Shown: piece by piece, positions 1 through 6,961 of the stretch
Numbering within the stretch: position 1 is the stretch's first letter
How the letters are laid out: every line of letters begins with the position of its first letter
Source: an uncultured Pseudomonadota bacterium
Lineage (GTDB): Bacteria > Bdellovibrionota_B > Oligoflexia > Oligoflexales > Bog-1112
DNA length: 7,730 nt
Assembly (NCBI GenBank): GCA_937896265.1
Contig: CALBMD010000231.1
Span: 1-7,730 of the forward strand
Reading direction: 5' to 3'
Made by a program: the position numbers and the translations under genes
Notes under the pieces: model-generated
Database searches by the model: none
What the model was told of the DNA's origin: nothing
Seen by the model: the letters and a program-made list of their open reading frames with translations, nothing else

Positions 1-496
1 AAAACGGACAAAATTTGGCGTACTTGATATGCAAAAGATTATTTTGTCTGTGGAAGATGGCAAAGAGGCGCGGGCAAAGCTAGAAAAAGAGATTAAAGCT
101 AAGGAAGCTGAGTTCTTGGAGAAAAAAAAGGAGCTTGACCAGCTTAACCAAGAGTGGCAAAACCAGTCCTCGCTTTTGACAGAAGAAGGCAAGCTGAGAA
201 AGCAACAGGATTTTCAGAAGAAGTTTATTGACCTTCGCAATGCTGAAGGAAAATTTCAATCTGATATTAAACAGCGAGAAAATGCAGAAACGCAAAAGAT
301 CGCTATGAAGTCAGCAAAAATTGTTGAGGCATTAGCAAAAGAGAGAGATTTAGATGGTGTGTTTGAGACAGGCAGCTCAGGACTAATTTATCTCAGAGAG
401 CCTGTAGATCTTACCCCAAGTGTGATAGCGGAGTATGAAAAACAAAGCAAAGCGGTCTCCAAAGCTAGCACCGATAAGAAATCTAAGTCAGGTTAA
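1..496 (+). CDS. skp: Skp/OmpH-family periplasmic chaperone, 3' part (5' end outside window)
   Basis: Skp-type chaperones hold unfolded outer-membrane proteins in the periplasm and deliver them to the BAM machinery. The frame is open from base 2 to the TAA at 494-496. Before the first ATG (29) it reads KRTKFGVLDMQK, which is the start of the mature OmpH domain (usual pattern: K-hydrophobic-GVVD-Q-). The ATG at 29 is therefore internal, and the true start with the signal peptide lies upstream of the window. The middle is a long Lys/Glu/Gln-rich coiled coil, the 'tentacle' arms of Skp. The C-terminal part (GLIYLREPVDLTPSVIAEYE) returns to the body domain and matches the usual '-D-T-VI--' ending. 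A Lys/Ser-rich tail closes the protein. Family membership is firm; the symbol rests on family and position next to fabZ-lpxA. lpxD is not found after it. Confidence 0.9.
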   Translation, partial: KRTKFGVLDMQKIILSVEDGKEARAKLEKEIKAKEAEFLEKKKELDQLNQEWQNQSSLLTEEGKLRKQQDFQKKFIDLRNAEGKFQSDIKQRENAETQKIAMKSAKIVEALAKERDLDGVFETGSSGLIYLREPVDLTPSVIAEYEKQSKAVSKASTDKKSKSG

Positions 497-548
497 TCCT
501 GGCTTTCTTCTGCAATATTTCCCAACCCATCGAAAAAGGTAACTTCTC

Positions 549-998
549 ATGACGGAACGCCATTTTAAGGTGCCGCTCGAATTCATTGATATTAAGCGCG
601 CTATACCTCATCGCTATCCTTTTATCTTACTTGATCGGGTTTTAGACTTAGAGCCTTATACTTCAATCGTCGCTGTTAAAAATATTTCAGCAAGCGATCC
701 AATTTTACAGGGGCACTTCCCTGAGTTTCCAGTATACCCTGGGGTGTTAATTGTCGAAGGTCTGGCGCAGGCAGCTGCTGTTTTAGGTTATTACAGCTTT
801 GAGACGGATGTGAGAGAGGTTCTTTTAACAGAAGTTAATAACTGCCGCTTTCGTATGAAAGTAGTCCCTGGTGATCAGCTTGTTTTAAAAGTGAAGATTC
901 TAAAGAAGAGATTGCCTTTTTTCTGGTACGAGGGGATCGCTGAAGTTGATTCAAAAATAGTCGCAAAAGTTGAGCTTTCAGCAATGCTTAAAACTTAA
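549..998 (+). CDS. fabZ: 3-hydroxyacyl-[ACP] dehydratase FabZ
   Basis: FabZ removes water from (3R)-hydroxyacyl-ACP to give trans-2-enoyl-ACP in type II fatty acid synthesis. It competes with the lipid A acyltransferases for hydroxyacyl-ACP, which is why it is so often next to lpxA. The protein has 149 aa, the normal length for a single hot-dog domain. The family motif HRYPFILLDR is at residues 21-30. The catalytic pair is visible as His56 in GHFPEFPVYPG and Glu70 in VLIVEG, with the 14-residue spacing of known FabZ enzymes. The start ATG at 549 has AAGG at 536-539 as a modest Shine-Dalgarno site. The gene lies 52 nt after skp and 15 nt before lpxA, so co-transcription is likely. FabA is unlikely because of the short length and the HRYPF motif. 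Confidence 0.96.
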   Translation: MTERHFKVPLEFIDIKRAIPHRYPFILLDRVLDLEPYTSIVAVKNISASDPILQGHFPEFPVYPGVLIVEGLAQAAAVLGYYSFETDVREVLLTEVNNCRFRMKVVPGDQLVLKVKILKKRLPFFWYEGIAEVDSKIVAKVELSAMLKT

Positions 999-1013
999 AG
1001 TCAGGTAGCTAAT

Positions 1014-1799
1014 ATGCATATGGCAACAGAAACAAAGATTCATCCAACGGCTGTCGTTAGCCCCAAAGCAGAGTTGGGTAAAGGGGTAGTGGTCGGCCCT
1101 TATTCCGTTATCGGTGACGACGCTATTCTTGATGATGGTGTTATTATTCATTCTCACTGTATTGTGAGTGGTCGTACAACGATCGGCAAAGCAACAGAGA
1201 TATTTTCATTTTCTTCGCTTGGCTCAAAGCCTCAGGATCTGAAATTTCATGGTGAAGATTCTCGTTTGATCATTGGCGAAAACAATCAGATTCGTGAGTA
1301 TTGTAATATATCGCTAGGGACCGAGGGCGGCGGTATGCTTACTCAGGTGGGAAATGGTAATTTATTGATGGTTTATACCCACATTGCCCATGATTGTATT
1401 GTTGGTAATGATACGATTATTGCCAACGGTGTGTCTTTAGGTGGTCATGTAACGATTGATGACAAAGCTGTATTAGGGGGACACTGCGCTGTTCATCAGT
1501 TTGTTAAGATTGGCAGCTTAGCTATGCTGGCTGGCGGTTCTATTGTTGTGCAAGATGTCCTGCCTTACATTACTGTTTCTGGCAACCATGCTTCACCACT
1601 TGGTCTCAATATTTTGGGGCTAAAACGCGCTGGCTTGGCCAAAGAGACGATAGCTAGTATTAAAGAGATCTATAAGCTGGTATTTCAAACAGCGCTATCA
1701 GTAGAAGAAGCTATTTTAAAGATCACAGCTATTAATATCCCGCAAGCTACGACTGTTGTCGATTTTCTTCGTAAGTCAACCCGTGGGATCTGTCGATGA
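1014..1799 (+). CDS. lpxA: UDP-N-acetylglucosamine 3-O-acyltransferase LpxA
   Basis: LpxA moves an (R)-3-hydroxyacyl chain from ACP to the 3-OH of UDP-GlcNAc, the first step of lipid A synthesis, in the cytoplasm. The 261 aa match the usual length (E. coli 262). The N-terminal two thirds is hexapeptide-repeat left-handed beta-helix (for example IHPTAVVSPKAELGKGVVVG), followed by a helical C-terminal domain ending STRGICR, close to E. coli STRGLIR. Catalytic His126 lies in THIAHD. Substrate-site residues Q74, D75, K77, H123, H145, H161 and N199 align with E. coli from memory. Gly174 aligns with the E. coli chain-length residue Gly173, which would favour longer acyl chains (inference). The usual HRGT motif reads SLGT at 100-103. 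ATG 1014 is preferred over ATG 1020 because AGG at 1003-1005 is better spaced from it. The stop overlaps the lpxB start. Confidence 0.96.
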   Translation: MHMATETKIHPTAVVSPKAELGKGVVVGPYSVIGDDAILDDGVIIHSHCIVSGRTTIGKATEIFSFSSLGSKPQDLKFHGEDSRLIIGENNQIREYCNISLGTEGGGMLTQVGNGNLLMVYTHIAHDCIVGNDTIIANGVSLGGHVTIDDKAVLGGHCAVHQFVKIGSLAMLAGGSIVVQDVLPYITVSGNHASPLGLNILGLKRAGLAKETIASIKEIYKLVFQTALSVEEAILKITAINIPQATTVVDFLRKSTRGICR

Positions 1800-2953
1800 A
1801 AACCCTGCCTTGCCTTATTAGCGCAGGGGAATATTCAGGGGATCTTTTAGCTGCCGAGCTAGTAAAAAATCTCAGGCATCATAAAAAGGCCACGCCGTTT
1901 TCTTTTTTTGGCGTTACAGGTCCAGCTATGAAAAGAGCTGGGGTGGAAACTATAGCGTCGATGGATGCTCTTAGTGTGATGGGTTTTTTTGATGTCTTGA
2001 GTAAAGTAGTTCTGTTGCGCAAGTTAGTCACAGCGCTTATAAACGAGATTCAAAAAAGACAAGCCAAACTCGTTATCTTGGTCGACTATCCAGGCTTTCA
2101 TTTTTATCTAGCTAAGAAACTTCGCCCATTAGGTGTGCAGATTGTGCAATATGCTGCTCCTAAATTATGGGCTTGGGGTGAGCATCGAGCTTTGCGCTTA
2201 AAAAGAGATTTCGATTTGGTGTTAGGTTTTTTTCCGTTTGAAATTGACTTCTTTGCGAAATGGCAAGTGCCTTACCGCTATGTTGGCAATCCTCATCTTG
2301 GCCGTATAACCCAGATAAAAGCTTTGCCTCGCGCCAAGAAAGAGAAAGCACAAGGTTATAGCTTAGTTGGGCTTATTCCTGGAAGTCGCAGAAGTGAAAT
2401 CGAAAATATCATGCCTCATTTATGTGAGATCATGGTCTCTTGTTTATCTCGAAATAGTAAGATGAAATTTTTTCTACCTATTGCCCCATCGCTTAGTAAA
2501 AGGACAATCCTAGCGGCAATACCAGCTAACCATGCATTTTTAAAAGAGCATATGGTCTTTATTGCTGGTAAAAGCCTTGAAGTGATGAAGGCTATGGATG
2601 TATGTCTTGTCACCTCAGGAACTGCAACTTTGGAATGTGCTCTTTTACAGACGCCAATGGTTGTGCTTTATAAGATGGACCGAATATCCTACCTTATTGC
2701 CAAAAGGAAGGTAAAAATTCCGTATATCAGTTTAGTAAATATCATCATGACGCAAGCGGTCGTGAAGGAATTTGTACAAGTTTTTCAAACTAAAGATGTT
2801 GTTGATGAGGTCTTCTCGCTTTTGGCGCCAAGCGACAAACGGCATCAGATGATTCTCGCCTTTGACTTGCTTGCTAAGTCGCTCAGAGAAACGGCGGCAA
2901 CCCCTGCCGCTAAAGAAATTGCTAGGCTTTGTAATCAAAATCCTGGAGCATAA
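1796..2953 (+). CDS. lpxB: Lipid-A-disaccharide synthase LpxB
   Basis: LpxB is a GT19 glycosyltransferase that joins UDP-2,3-diacylglucosamine to lipid X, forming the beta-1,6 disaccharide of lipid A with release of UDP, at the inner face of the cytoplasmic membrane. The 385 aa match E. coli (382). Motifs in order: SAGEYSGD at 9-16, VMGFFDVL at 61-68, VDYPGFH at 96-102 (its Asp97 corresponds to an active-site Asp), PKLWAW at 122-127, LIPGSRRSEIE at 193-203, SGTATLEC at 274-281 and ISLVN at 311-315 (usually SLPN). The start ATG overlaps the lpxA stop in an ATGA (1796-1799), so translation is probably coupled. No lpxI or lpxH gene, which would supply lipid X, lies beside it. Confidence 0.96.
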   Translation: MKTLPCLISAGEYSGDLLAAELVKNLRHHKKATPFSFFGVTGPAMKRAGVETIASMDALSVMGFFDVLSKVVLLRKLVTALINEIQKRQAKLVILVDYPGFHFYLAKKLRPLGVQIVQYAAPKLWAWGEHRALRLKRDFDLVLGFFPFEIDFFAKWQVPYRYVGNPHLGRITQIKALPRAKKEKAQGYSLVGLIPGSRRSEIENIMPHLCEIMVSCLSRNSKMKFFLPIAPSLSKRTILAAIPANHAFLKEHMVFIAGKSLEVMKAMDVCLVTSGTATLECALLQTPMVVLYKMDRISYLIAKRKVKIPYISLVNIIMTQAVVKEFVQVFQTKDVVDEVFSLLAPSDKRHQMILAFDLLAKSLRETAATPAAKEIARLCNQNPGA

Positions 2954-2954
2954 C

Positions 2955-2959
2955 GAGGA
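2955..2959 (+). promoter_or_regulatory. Ribosome binding site GAGGA that fixes the exporter start
   Basis: GAGGA ends 4 nt before the ATG at 2964 and directly after the lpxB stop. The exporter frame is open further upstream, to a possible TTG at 2862 inside lpxB, but that would need a 92-nt overlap and an unrelated basic leader. This site therefore supports the ATG at 2964 as the start. Confidence 0.7.
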
Positions 2960-2963
2960 CCAA

Positions 2964-4772
2964 ATGTGTGCAAAACCAAGATCGCTAATTTGGGACATTC
3001 TCAAAAACGCTCCCCGTGATCTTCATTTGAGAATTATCTTTTTAATAGTAGCTCTTTTCGTTTTATCCCTATCACAAGGGATTTTAATTGCCTTGCTTGA
3101 ACCGCTTATGCGAGTGATCTTTGCCTTAGACACAAGCAATGATTTTATGCCCTTTAAATCTTTGATACCCGACCATTTGCATAGCTATCTAACTGACCTT
3201 GAGTATCAAGTTAAGATAGAGCATGTGCTGCTTGGTATCCCGGCTGGCCTTTTTATAGCCGGTTTTGTGCGCAGTGTAACAACTTATATTTATCAAAATC
3301 AGCTCAGCGCTATTTCTTTGCAAGTAGCCAACATTTATAGATCACGTCTTTTTGCCAATGCGATGCAATTAAGTTTTATCCAATTTTTGGCTAAATCTCC
3401 TGCTCAATGGATGTCTCTTATTATGAATGATGTGCTCTATCTGCAGCTTCGATTTTCGGATTTTGTAGGTAGTTTCATCAAAGATGGCACTGTTATGCTA
3501 AGCGCTATTATTACTTTGCTCTTTGTTCAGCCACAAGCGGCACTGTTTATCGCTATTTTGGCACCTCTTATTGCTTTTGGTATGGGTCGCACTGGTAAGC
3601 GGATTGGCGGATTTGCTAGGATTTATCAAGATCACCTAGCTTTGATGGCTGATGCAGTACTTGATATTCGGCAGCGATTTGGCTTTATCAGGGCTCATAG
3701 GTCAAAAGATGTCGAGCTTAAGACTTTTCAAGAAATTAATAATCTTTATTTTCACACAGTAAAGAAATCTCTCTTTGTAAGATCAGCTTTTGCCCCTGCT
3801 ATGGAGTTTCTCGGGTTTGCGTTATTTTCAATTATTATTTGGTTATCGCTGCATTGGCAGCTGGCAAAAGAGCTTAGTGCTAATAAAGTAATTGTCTTTT
3901 TTGCTGCTGTTGGAATAATGCTTCGGCCTTTGCGTAATATTGGTGAACAGCTAGCTAAATATAGCGAAACCAAAGGGGCCTTGGCTCATAGTTTGGAAGT
4001 GATGCAAGCTATTGAAAAGCATAACTATCAGCACGTAAGAGCCCTTTCTGTGCCAGCAGTTGAGGCATTTTTTTGTGAAATAGCAGAAATAAAAATTGCA
4101 TATGAAGAAGCAAAGATGGCGTTTTCTGCTTCTTCTTTGCAGCTAACAAGCAAAAAAACTATCGCTGTCGTTGGTCCAAGTGGCGCCGGTAAGTCAACGC
4201 TTATCAAAGCGTTAGCGGGTTTGATTAGGCCACAAGTTTTTGCTGCCAATCTTTCTTGGGAAGAAGTTTGGGATCAAAGTTTTTTTGTTTCACAAAAACC
4301 TTTTCTATTTGCTGGCACCTTGAGAGAAAATCTGCACTATGGTTTAGACGAGGTAACAGAAGATAAGATCTGGCAAAGCTTGACAAAATTGGGCCTTAAG
4401 CAAAACATTAAGGATCTGGTCGATGGGCTTGATGAGCCCCTTGCTGGTATTGAGCATGCTTTTTCTGGCGGGCAGTTGCAGCGTTTGGTTTTGGCTCGAG
4501 GTTTGATGTCAGAGAAGCCACTTAAGTTATATGATGAAGTAACTTCAGCTGTCGATGCTAGTATGGAAGCACAGATTGTAAGTGAGATTATTGAGGTAAC
4601 TAGATTGTCAAAACAGTGCTTGGTCATGGTAACGCATAGGCTAGATCATTTGCATCTGTTTGATGAAGTGTGGTTTATACAAGATGGATCTTTGATGTAT
4701 AAGGGGCATCATCGCGAGTTGATGCAAATTCCGCGATATAGCCAGTTTTTGGAGACTACAAAAAAGCCGTGA
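2964..4772 (+). CDS. msbA: MsbA-type lipid A ABC exporter (fused membrane and ATPase domains)
   Basis: Predicted half-transporter of 602 aa that would dimerise and flip the lipid A precursor from the inner to the outer leaflet of the cytoplasmic membrane. About six membrane segments are visible, at roughly residues 24-46, 87-104, 171-189, 191-207, 275-296 and 307-322. The ATPase domain has an A-loop Tyr (about 380), Walker A GPSGAGKST (404-412), Q-loop Gln444 in VSQKPFLFAGT, signature FSGGQ (500-504, usually LSGGQ), Walker B LKLYDE (520-525) and switch His558 in VTHRLD. The Walker A Lys to Q-loop Gln distance is 34 residues, against about 42 in E. coli MsbA, so the domain is compact. The assignment as MsbA rather than another exporter rests on its position between lpxB and lpxK. 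The start is the ATG with GAGGA at 2955-2959. The stop overlaps the lpxK start. Confidence 0.85.
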   Translation: MCAKPRSLIWDILKNAPRDLHLRIIFLIVALFVLSLSQGILIALLEPLMRVIFALDTSNDFMPFKSLIPDHLHSYLTDLEYQVKIEHVLLGIPAGLFIAGFVRSVTTYIYQNQLSAISLQVANIYRSRLFANAMQLSFIQFLAKSPAQWMSLIMNDVLYLQLRFSDFVGSFIKDGTVMLSAIITLLFVQPQAALFIAILAPLIAFGMGRTGKRIGGFARIYQDHLALMADAVLDIRQRFGFIRAHRSKDVELKTFQEINNLYFHTVKKSLFVRSAFAPAMEFLGFALFSIIIWLSLHWQLAKELSANKVIVFFAAVGIMLRPLRNIGEQLAKYSETKGALAHSLEVMQAIEKHNYQHVRALSVPAVEAFFCEIAEIKIAYEEAKMAFSASSLQLTSKKTIAVVGPSGAGKSTLIKALAGLIRPQVFAANLSWEEVWDQSFFVSQKPFLFAGTLRENLHYGLDEVTEDKIWQSLTKLGLKQNIKDLVDGLDEPLAGIEHAFSGGQLQRLVLARGLMSEKPLKLYDEVTSAVDASMEAQIVSEIIEVTRLSKQCLVMVTHRLDHLHLFDEVWFIQDGSLMYKGHHRELMQIPRYSQFLETTKKP

Positions 4773-5761
4773 ACAGTATGATCTTGATTCTTTTGAGCAG
4801 ATTATTTCAAGTTCTATCAGCTGCCTATCGCCTACTTTTTTTTCTTGGTATTCTACGGGCAAATAAACTACCTGGAAAAACCATTTCTATTGGCAACTTA
4901 GCTGTCGGTGGCACTGGTAAAACACCCGTAGTGATTGAGTTGGCTAAGACACTTATTAAAGACAAAAAAAGCGTCTGCGTGTTAACTCGTGGATATAAAA
5001 GCGGGATGGCTAAAGGCGATGTGCTTGTTCTGAGAGCAGGGAAAACTTTATATCAAAGCGCTAAACTTGCCCAGGTTTTTGCTGATGAAGCCATGCTTAC
5101 CTCTATTTCAGTACCAGAGTGCTATGTTGTTGTTGGGGTTAGAAGATACGAAGCAGCCCAGGTTTTTTTATCCTTAGGATTAGCAAACCCTGACTACTGG
5201 CTTTTAGATGATGGTTTTCAGCATCTTCGGTTGGCACGAGATTTTGATATTGTGCTACTAGATGCTAAGAAACCATTTGGTAACGAAAAACTCTTACCAG
5301 CTGGCCCTCTTCGCGAGTTGCCGTCGGCCCTAAAACGCTCTAATCTTATTTTATTAACCAGAGCTGAAGAAACAGCTGATGCCAGTCATGTCGCTTTTAT
5401 AAAAAAACTAGGTAAAAAAGCTTTAGCGCTGCGCTTTGATTCTTATGAAATGGCACAAGATACCAAAAAGATAGGAAAAAAACCGATTCTTTGTGCTGGA
5501 ATTGCCCAGCCAAGGCGTCTGCTCGCTAGTTTAGCCGAGTTGGGTATTGATGTTGCGCATATTCTTTTTAAAGGAGATCACGAAAGGTTTAAGCCTTCGG
5601 ACTTTCCTTCAGATTTATCTAGCTATTCTAGCGTCTTAACAACAGCGAAAGACTTCTATAGAGACCCTTCTTTGTTTGCATCTTTGCCAATACCAGTTTG
5701 TGTTTTAAATCTTAAAATCGACTGGCCAGAGGCTTCTTTGCTGTCTTTGATTCCCAGGTAA
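4769..5761 (+). CDS. lpxK: Tetraacyldisaccharide 4'-kinase LpxK
   Basis: LpxK uses ATP to phosphorylate the 4' position of the tetraacyldisaccharide 1-phosphate, giving lipid IVA, at the inner face of the cytoplasmic membrane. The 330 aa match E. coli (328). Residues 4-29 form the hydrophobic N-terminal membrane anchor. The P-loop is GNLAVGGTGKTP (42-53). Then come TRGYKSG (73-79), DEAML (106-110), the family hallmark LDDGFQHLRLARD (146-158), LPAGPLRE (176-183), a DH pair at 270-271 that fits the catalytic His region of LpxK, and TTAKDF (291-296, usually TTEKDA). The frame opens with GTG at 4769, whose GTGA overlaps the exporter stop; an ATG at 4778 is the alternative. Neither has a good Shine-Dalgarno site, so coupling from the upstream gene is likely. 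The product is certain; the exact start is not. Confidence 0.94.
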   Translation: MNSMILILLSRLFQVLSAAYRLLFFLGILRANKLPGKTISIGNLAVGGTGKTPVVIELAKTLIKDKKSVCVLTRGYKSGMAKGDVLVLRAGKTLYQSAKLAQVFADEAMLTSISVPECYVVVGVRRYEAAQVFLSLGLANPDYWLLDDGFQHLRLARDFDIVLLDAKKPFGNEKLLPAGPLRELPSALKRSNLILLTRAEETADASHVAFIKKLGKKALALRFDSYEMAQDTKKIGKKPILCAGIAQPRRLLASLAELGIDVAHILFKGDHERFKPSDFPSDLSSYSSVLTTAKDFYRDPSLFASLPIPVCVLNLKIDWPEASLLSLIPR

Positions 5762-5786
5762 TTTTTGCCAGCTCAAGCTCATGGGT

Positions 5787-5818
5787 ATCTAACTTATACT
5801 TTTAGTATCGGGTTAGAT
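5787..5818 (+). other. Stem-loop in the lpxK downstream region
   Basis: ATCTAAC (5787-5793) is fully complementary to GTTAGAT (5812-5818). Inside it ATACT (5796-5800) pairs with AGTAT (5804-5808) around a TTT loop. This gives a 7-bp and a 5-bp helix separated by a small internal loop. No T-run follows, so it does not look like an intrinsic terminator. It could be a 3' end structure of the lipid A mRNA, part of the leader RNA that follows, or, as DNA, an inverted-repeat protein site. Confidence 0.5.
5795..5800 (+). promoter_or_regulatory. Candidate -10 box (TATACT) for the 5919 gene
   Basis: TATACT matches five of six bases of the sigma-70 -10 consensus and lies in the only long gap between genes, so a promoter for the two downstream genes is expected near here. 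The -35 is poor: the best match, TTGCCA at 5765-5770, is 24 nt away, which is too far. The box also lies inside a stem-loop. Treat as weak. Confidence 0.25.
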
Positions 5819-5822
5819 GGGC

Positions 5823-5904
5823 TTGGTGTTGGCAGATGTCTAAAGTTGCGTGAGGGATATCCGAAACCTCTAGTAAGGGGACAGCCAACCCAGATATCTA
5901 CCAA
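5823..5904 (+). ncRNA. Candidate structured leader RNA (possible cis-regulatory element), family unknown
   Basis: Nested complementary arms suggest a folded RNA. TTGGT (5823-5827) pairs with ACCAA (5900-5904). GTTGGC (5828-5833) pairs with GCCAAC (5884-5889). After an AGA bulge, TGTC (5837-5840) pairs with GACA (5880-5883). Inside, GAGG (5852-5855) pairs with CCTC (5867-5870). The hairpin loop and the 3' internal bulge each contain GATATC (5856-5861 and 5893-5898), which are mutually complementary and could form a loop-bulge contact. The fold ends 4 nt before the ribosome binding site of the next gene, the usual place for a riboswitch or translational leader. I checked by eye against common riboswitches, 6S RNA, SRP RNA, RNase P RNA and tmRNA and recognise none. 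No covariation evidence is available. Confidence 0.4.
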
Positions 5905-5908
5905 AAGT

Positions 5909-5913
5909 GGGGA
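5909..5913 (+). promoter_or_regulatory. Ribosome binding site GGGGA that fixes the start at 5919
   Basis: GGGGA ends 5 nt before the ATG at 5919, good Shine-Dalgarno spacing. An in-frame GTG at 5907 would overlap this site and has no ribosome binding site of its own, so the ATG is preferred. Confidence 0.65.
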
Positions 5914-5918
5914 AAGAG

Positions 5919-6953
5919 ATGGCTCAAAACGATGACTTTAAAGATGGCGGTTCTCAGGATGTGAATCCTTTTTCAGCAGACCTTGGAAGTAATTTCGAAG
6001 GTGTTAGCAAAGGTGGCGGATCTCAAATTTTTAAAGATGGTGGCTTTGCTGAAGAAAACAAAGGAAAGTTGATTGCTTTAGCTATAGCGCTTGTAGCTAT
6101 TCTAGGTGGAGGCATTTACTTTTGGTCATCAGGCCCTAGTGAGCCAGCAACGATTGTTACCGCTCCAGAGACAGAGCATAAAGCAAAAGATAGTGCTCAC
6201 AAAGAAAATGGCGATGATGATTGGTATGGTGAAGATGATGATGACATGCAGGCTCCTGCTGTTAAGAAAGAAGAAGTAGCCAAGGCTCAGGAATCTAAGC
6301 CTCTTCAGGCAGGAGAGCAAAAAGATAAAGATGATGAAGATATTGTTGAAGAGAATCACGCTGGTCTAGTTAAGAGCAAGGAGCATGCGGTAAATCCAGG
6401 AAATGAGGCAACAGTAGCTCCTACTTTAGAGGCTCCTGGGCAAAATTATACTCATGTTTATGATGAGACAAAAAAGGCTCCTGAGCTCACTTGGAAAGGT
6501 AGCCCGGGTGGTCATGTTCTTTTATCGCGCAATAGTTCTATGAAGCAGGCAACAAAGATTGATGTTATGGGCAATAGTCTTCGTTTTGCTCAAAGCTATC
6601 CAGGCACTTGGTACTGGCAGGTAGTTAACGGTGCTGGCATGAGTGAGGTTGGTTCTTTTGTTATTTTGCCGCCTATTCGCCGTAATGTTGTTTTAACAGC
6701 CCCTTTAGAGGGAGGTAGCCTTTCAGCAAATGGCGGCGTCGTAAGCTGGACAGGAGACCACAATGTTAGCTACTACAGAGTTGAAATATCTTCGGTTGGT
6801 TTTGTCACCCCATCTTTTAGCTTTGCTACCTCAGGAACGCAAATAAGTATTGCTGGTATCCCCTCAGGATCTTACTCTCTTCGTCTGGGGGCATTCTCAG
6901 ATGTCGCGGGGCGCTGGGAATATTCAAATCCGATTACAGTGTCAGTTCAATAA
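5919..6953 (+). CDS. Single-pass membrane protein with two putative beta-sandwich (FecR/Fn3-like) domains, function unknown
   Basis: I do not recognise a named gene. The 344-aa protein has a hydrophilic Gly/Asp-rich N-terminus (1-50) with two copies of FKDGG (7-11 and 39-43) and two of GGSQ. One membrane helix follows at about 51-69 (LIALAIALVAILGGGIYFW), then a long low-complexity charged linker (about 71-185, with the DDD-rich DWYGEDDDD at 101-109). The C-terminal half appears to hold two beta-rich domains, about 186-252 (WKGSPGGHVLLSRNSSM, then PGTWYWQVV) and 255-344 (TAPLEGG, VVSWTG, YYRVEIS, GSYSLRLGAFSD, GRWEYSNP). The pattern Trp-strand-'Y/H-V-L/I-S'-strand-'G-YY/W-R/Q' resembles Fn3-like modules attached to FecR-type or LysM proteins. 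With few Lys/Arg before the helix the topology is not certain; a periplasmic C-terminus is likely. It ends in tandem stops (TAATAA), 8 nt before the folate gene, so the two are probably co-transcribed. Confidence 0.8.
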   Translation: MAQNDDFKDGGSQDVNPFSADLGSNFEGVSKGGGSQIFKDGGFAEENKGKLIALAIALVAILGGGIYFWSSGPSEPATIVTAPETEHKAKDSAHKENGDDDWYGEDDDDMQAPAVKKEEVAKAQESKPLQAGEQKDKDDEDIVEENHAGLVKSKEHAVNPGNEATVAPTLEAPGQNYTHVYDETKKAPELTWKGSPGGHVLLSRNSSMKQATKIDVMGNSLRFAQSYPGTWYWQVVNGAGMSEVGSFVILPPIRRNVVLTAPLEGGSLSANGGVVSWTGDHNVSYYRVEISSVGFVTPSFSFATSGTQISIAGIPSGSYSLRLGAFSDVAGRWEYSNPITVSVQ

Positions 6954-6961
6954 TAAGTTTC

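Noticed and set aside
29..31. ATG at 29 as the start of the first gene
   Set aside because: The frame is open to base 2 and the residues before the ATG (FGVLD) belong to the conserved start of the mature OmpH domain, so the ATG is internal.
2862..2963. Upstream TTG start for the ABC exporter inside lpxB
   Set aside because: It would overlap lpxB by 92 nt and add a basic, non-conserved leader; the ATG at 2964 has a good GAGGA site.
2732..3004. Minus-strand reading frame across the lpxB/exporter junction
   Set aside because: It is antisense to two well-supported genes, has no ribosome binding site I can see, and its translation resembles no protein family.
5817..5843. Tiny leader peptide MGLVLADV in the intergenic region
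   Set aside because: No ribosome binding site precedes it and it has no run of a single regulatory amino acid, so an attenuation peptide is not supported.
5762..5918. 6S RNA, since 6S RNA often precedes the 5-formyl-THF cyclo-ligase gene
   Set aside because: The region is short, lies before a different gene, and shows no long closing stem with a large central bubble.
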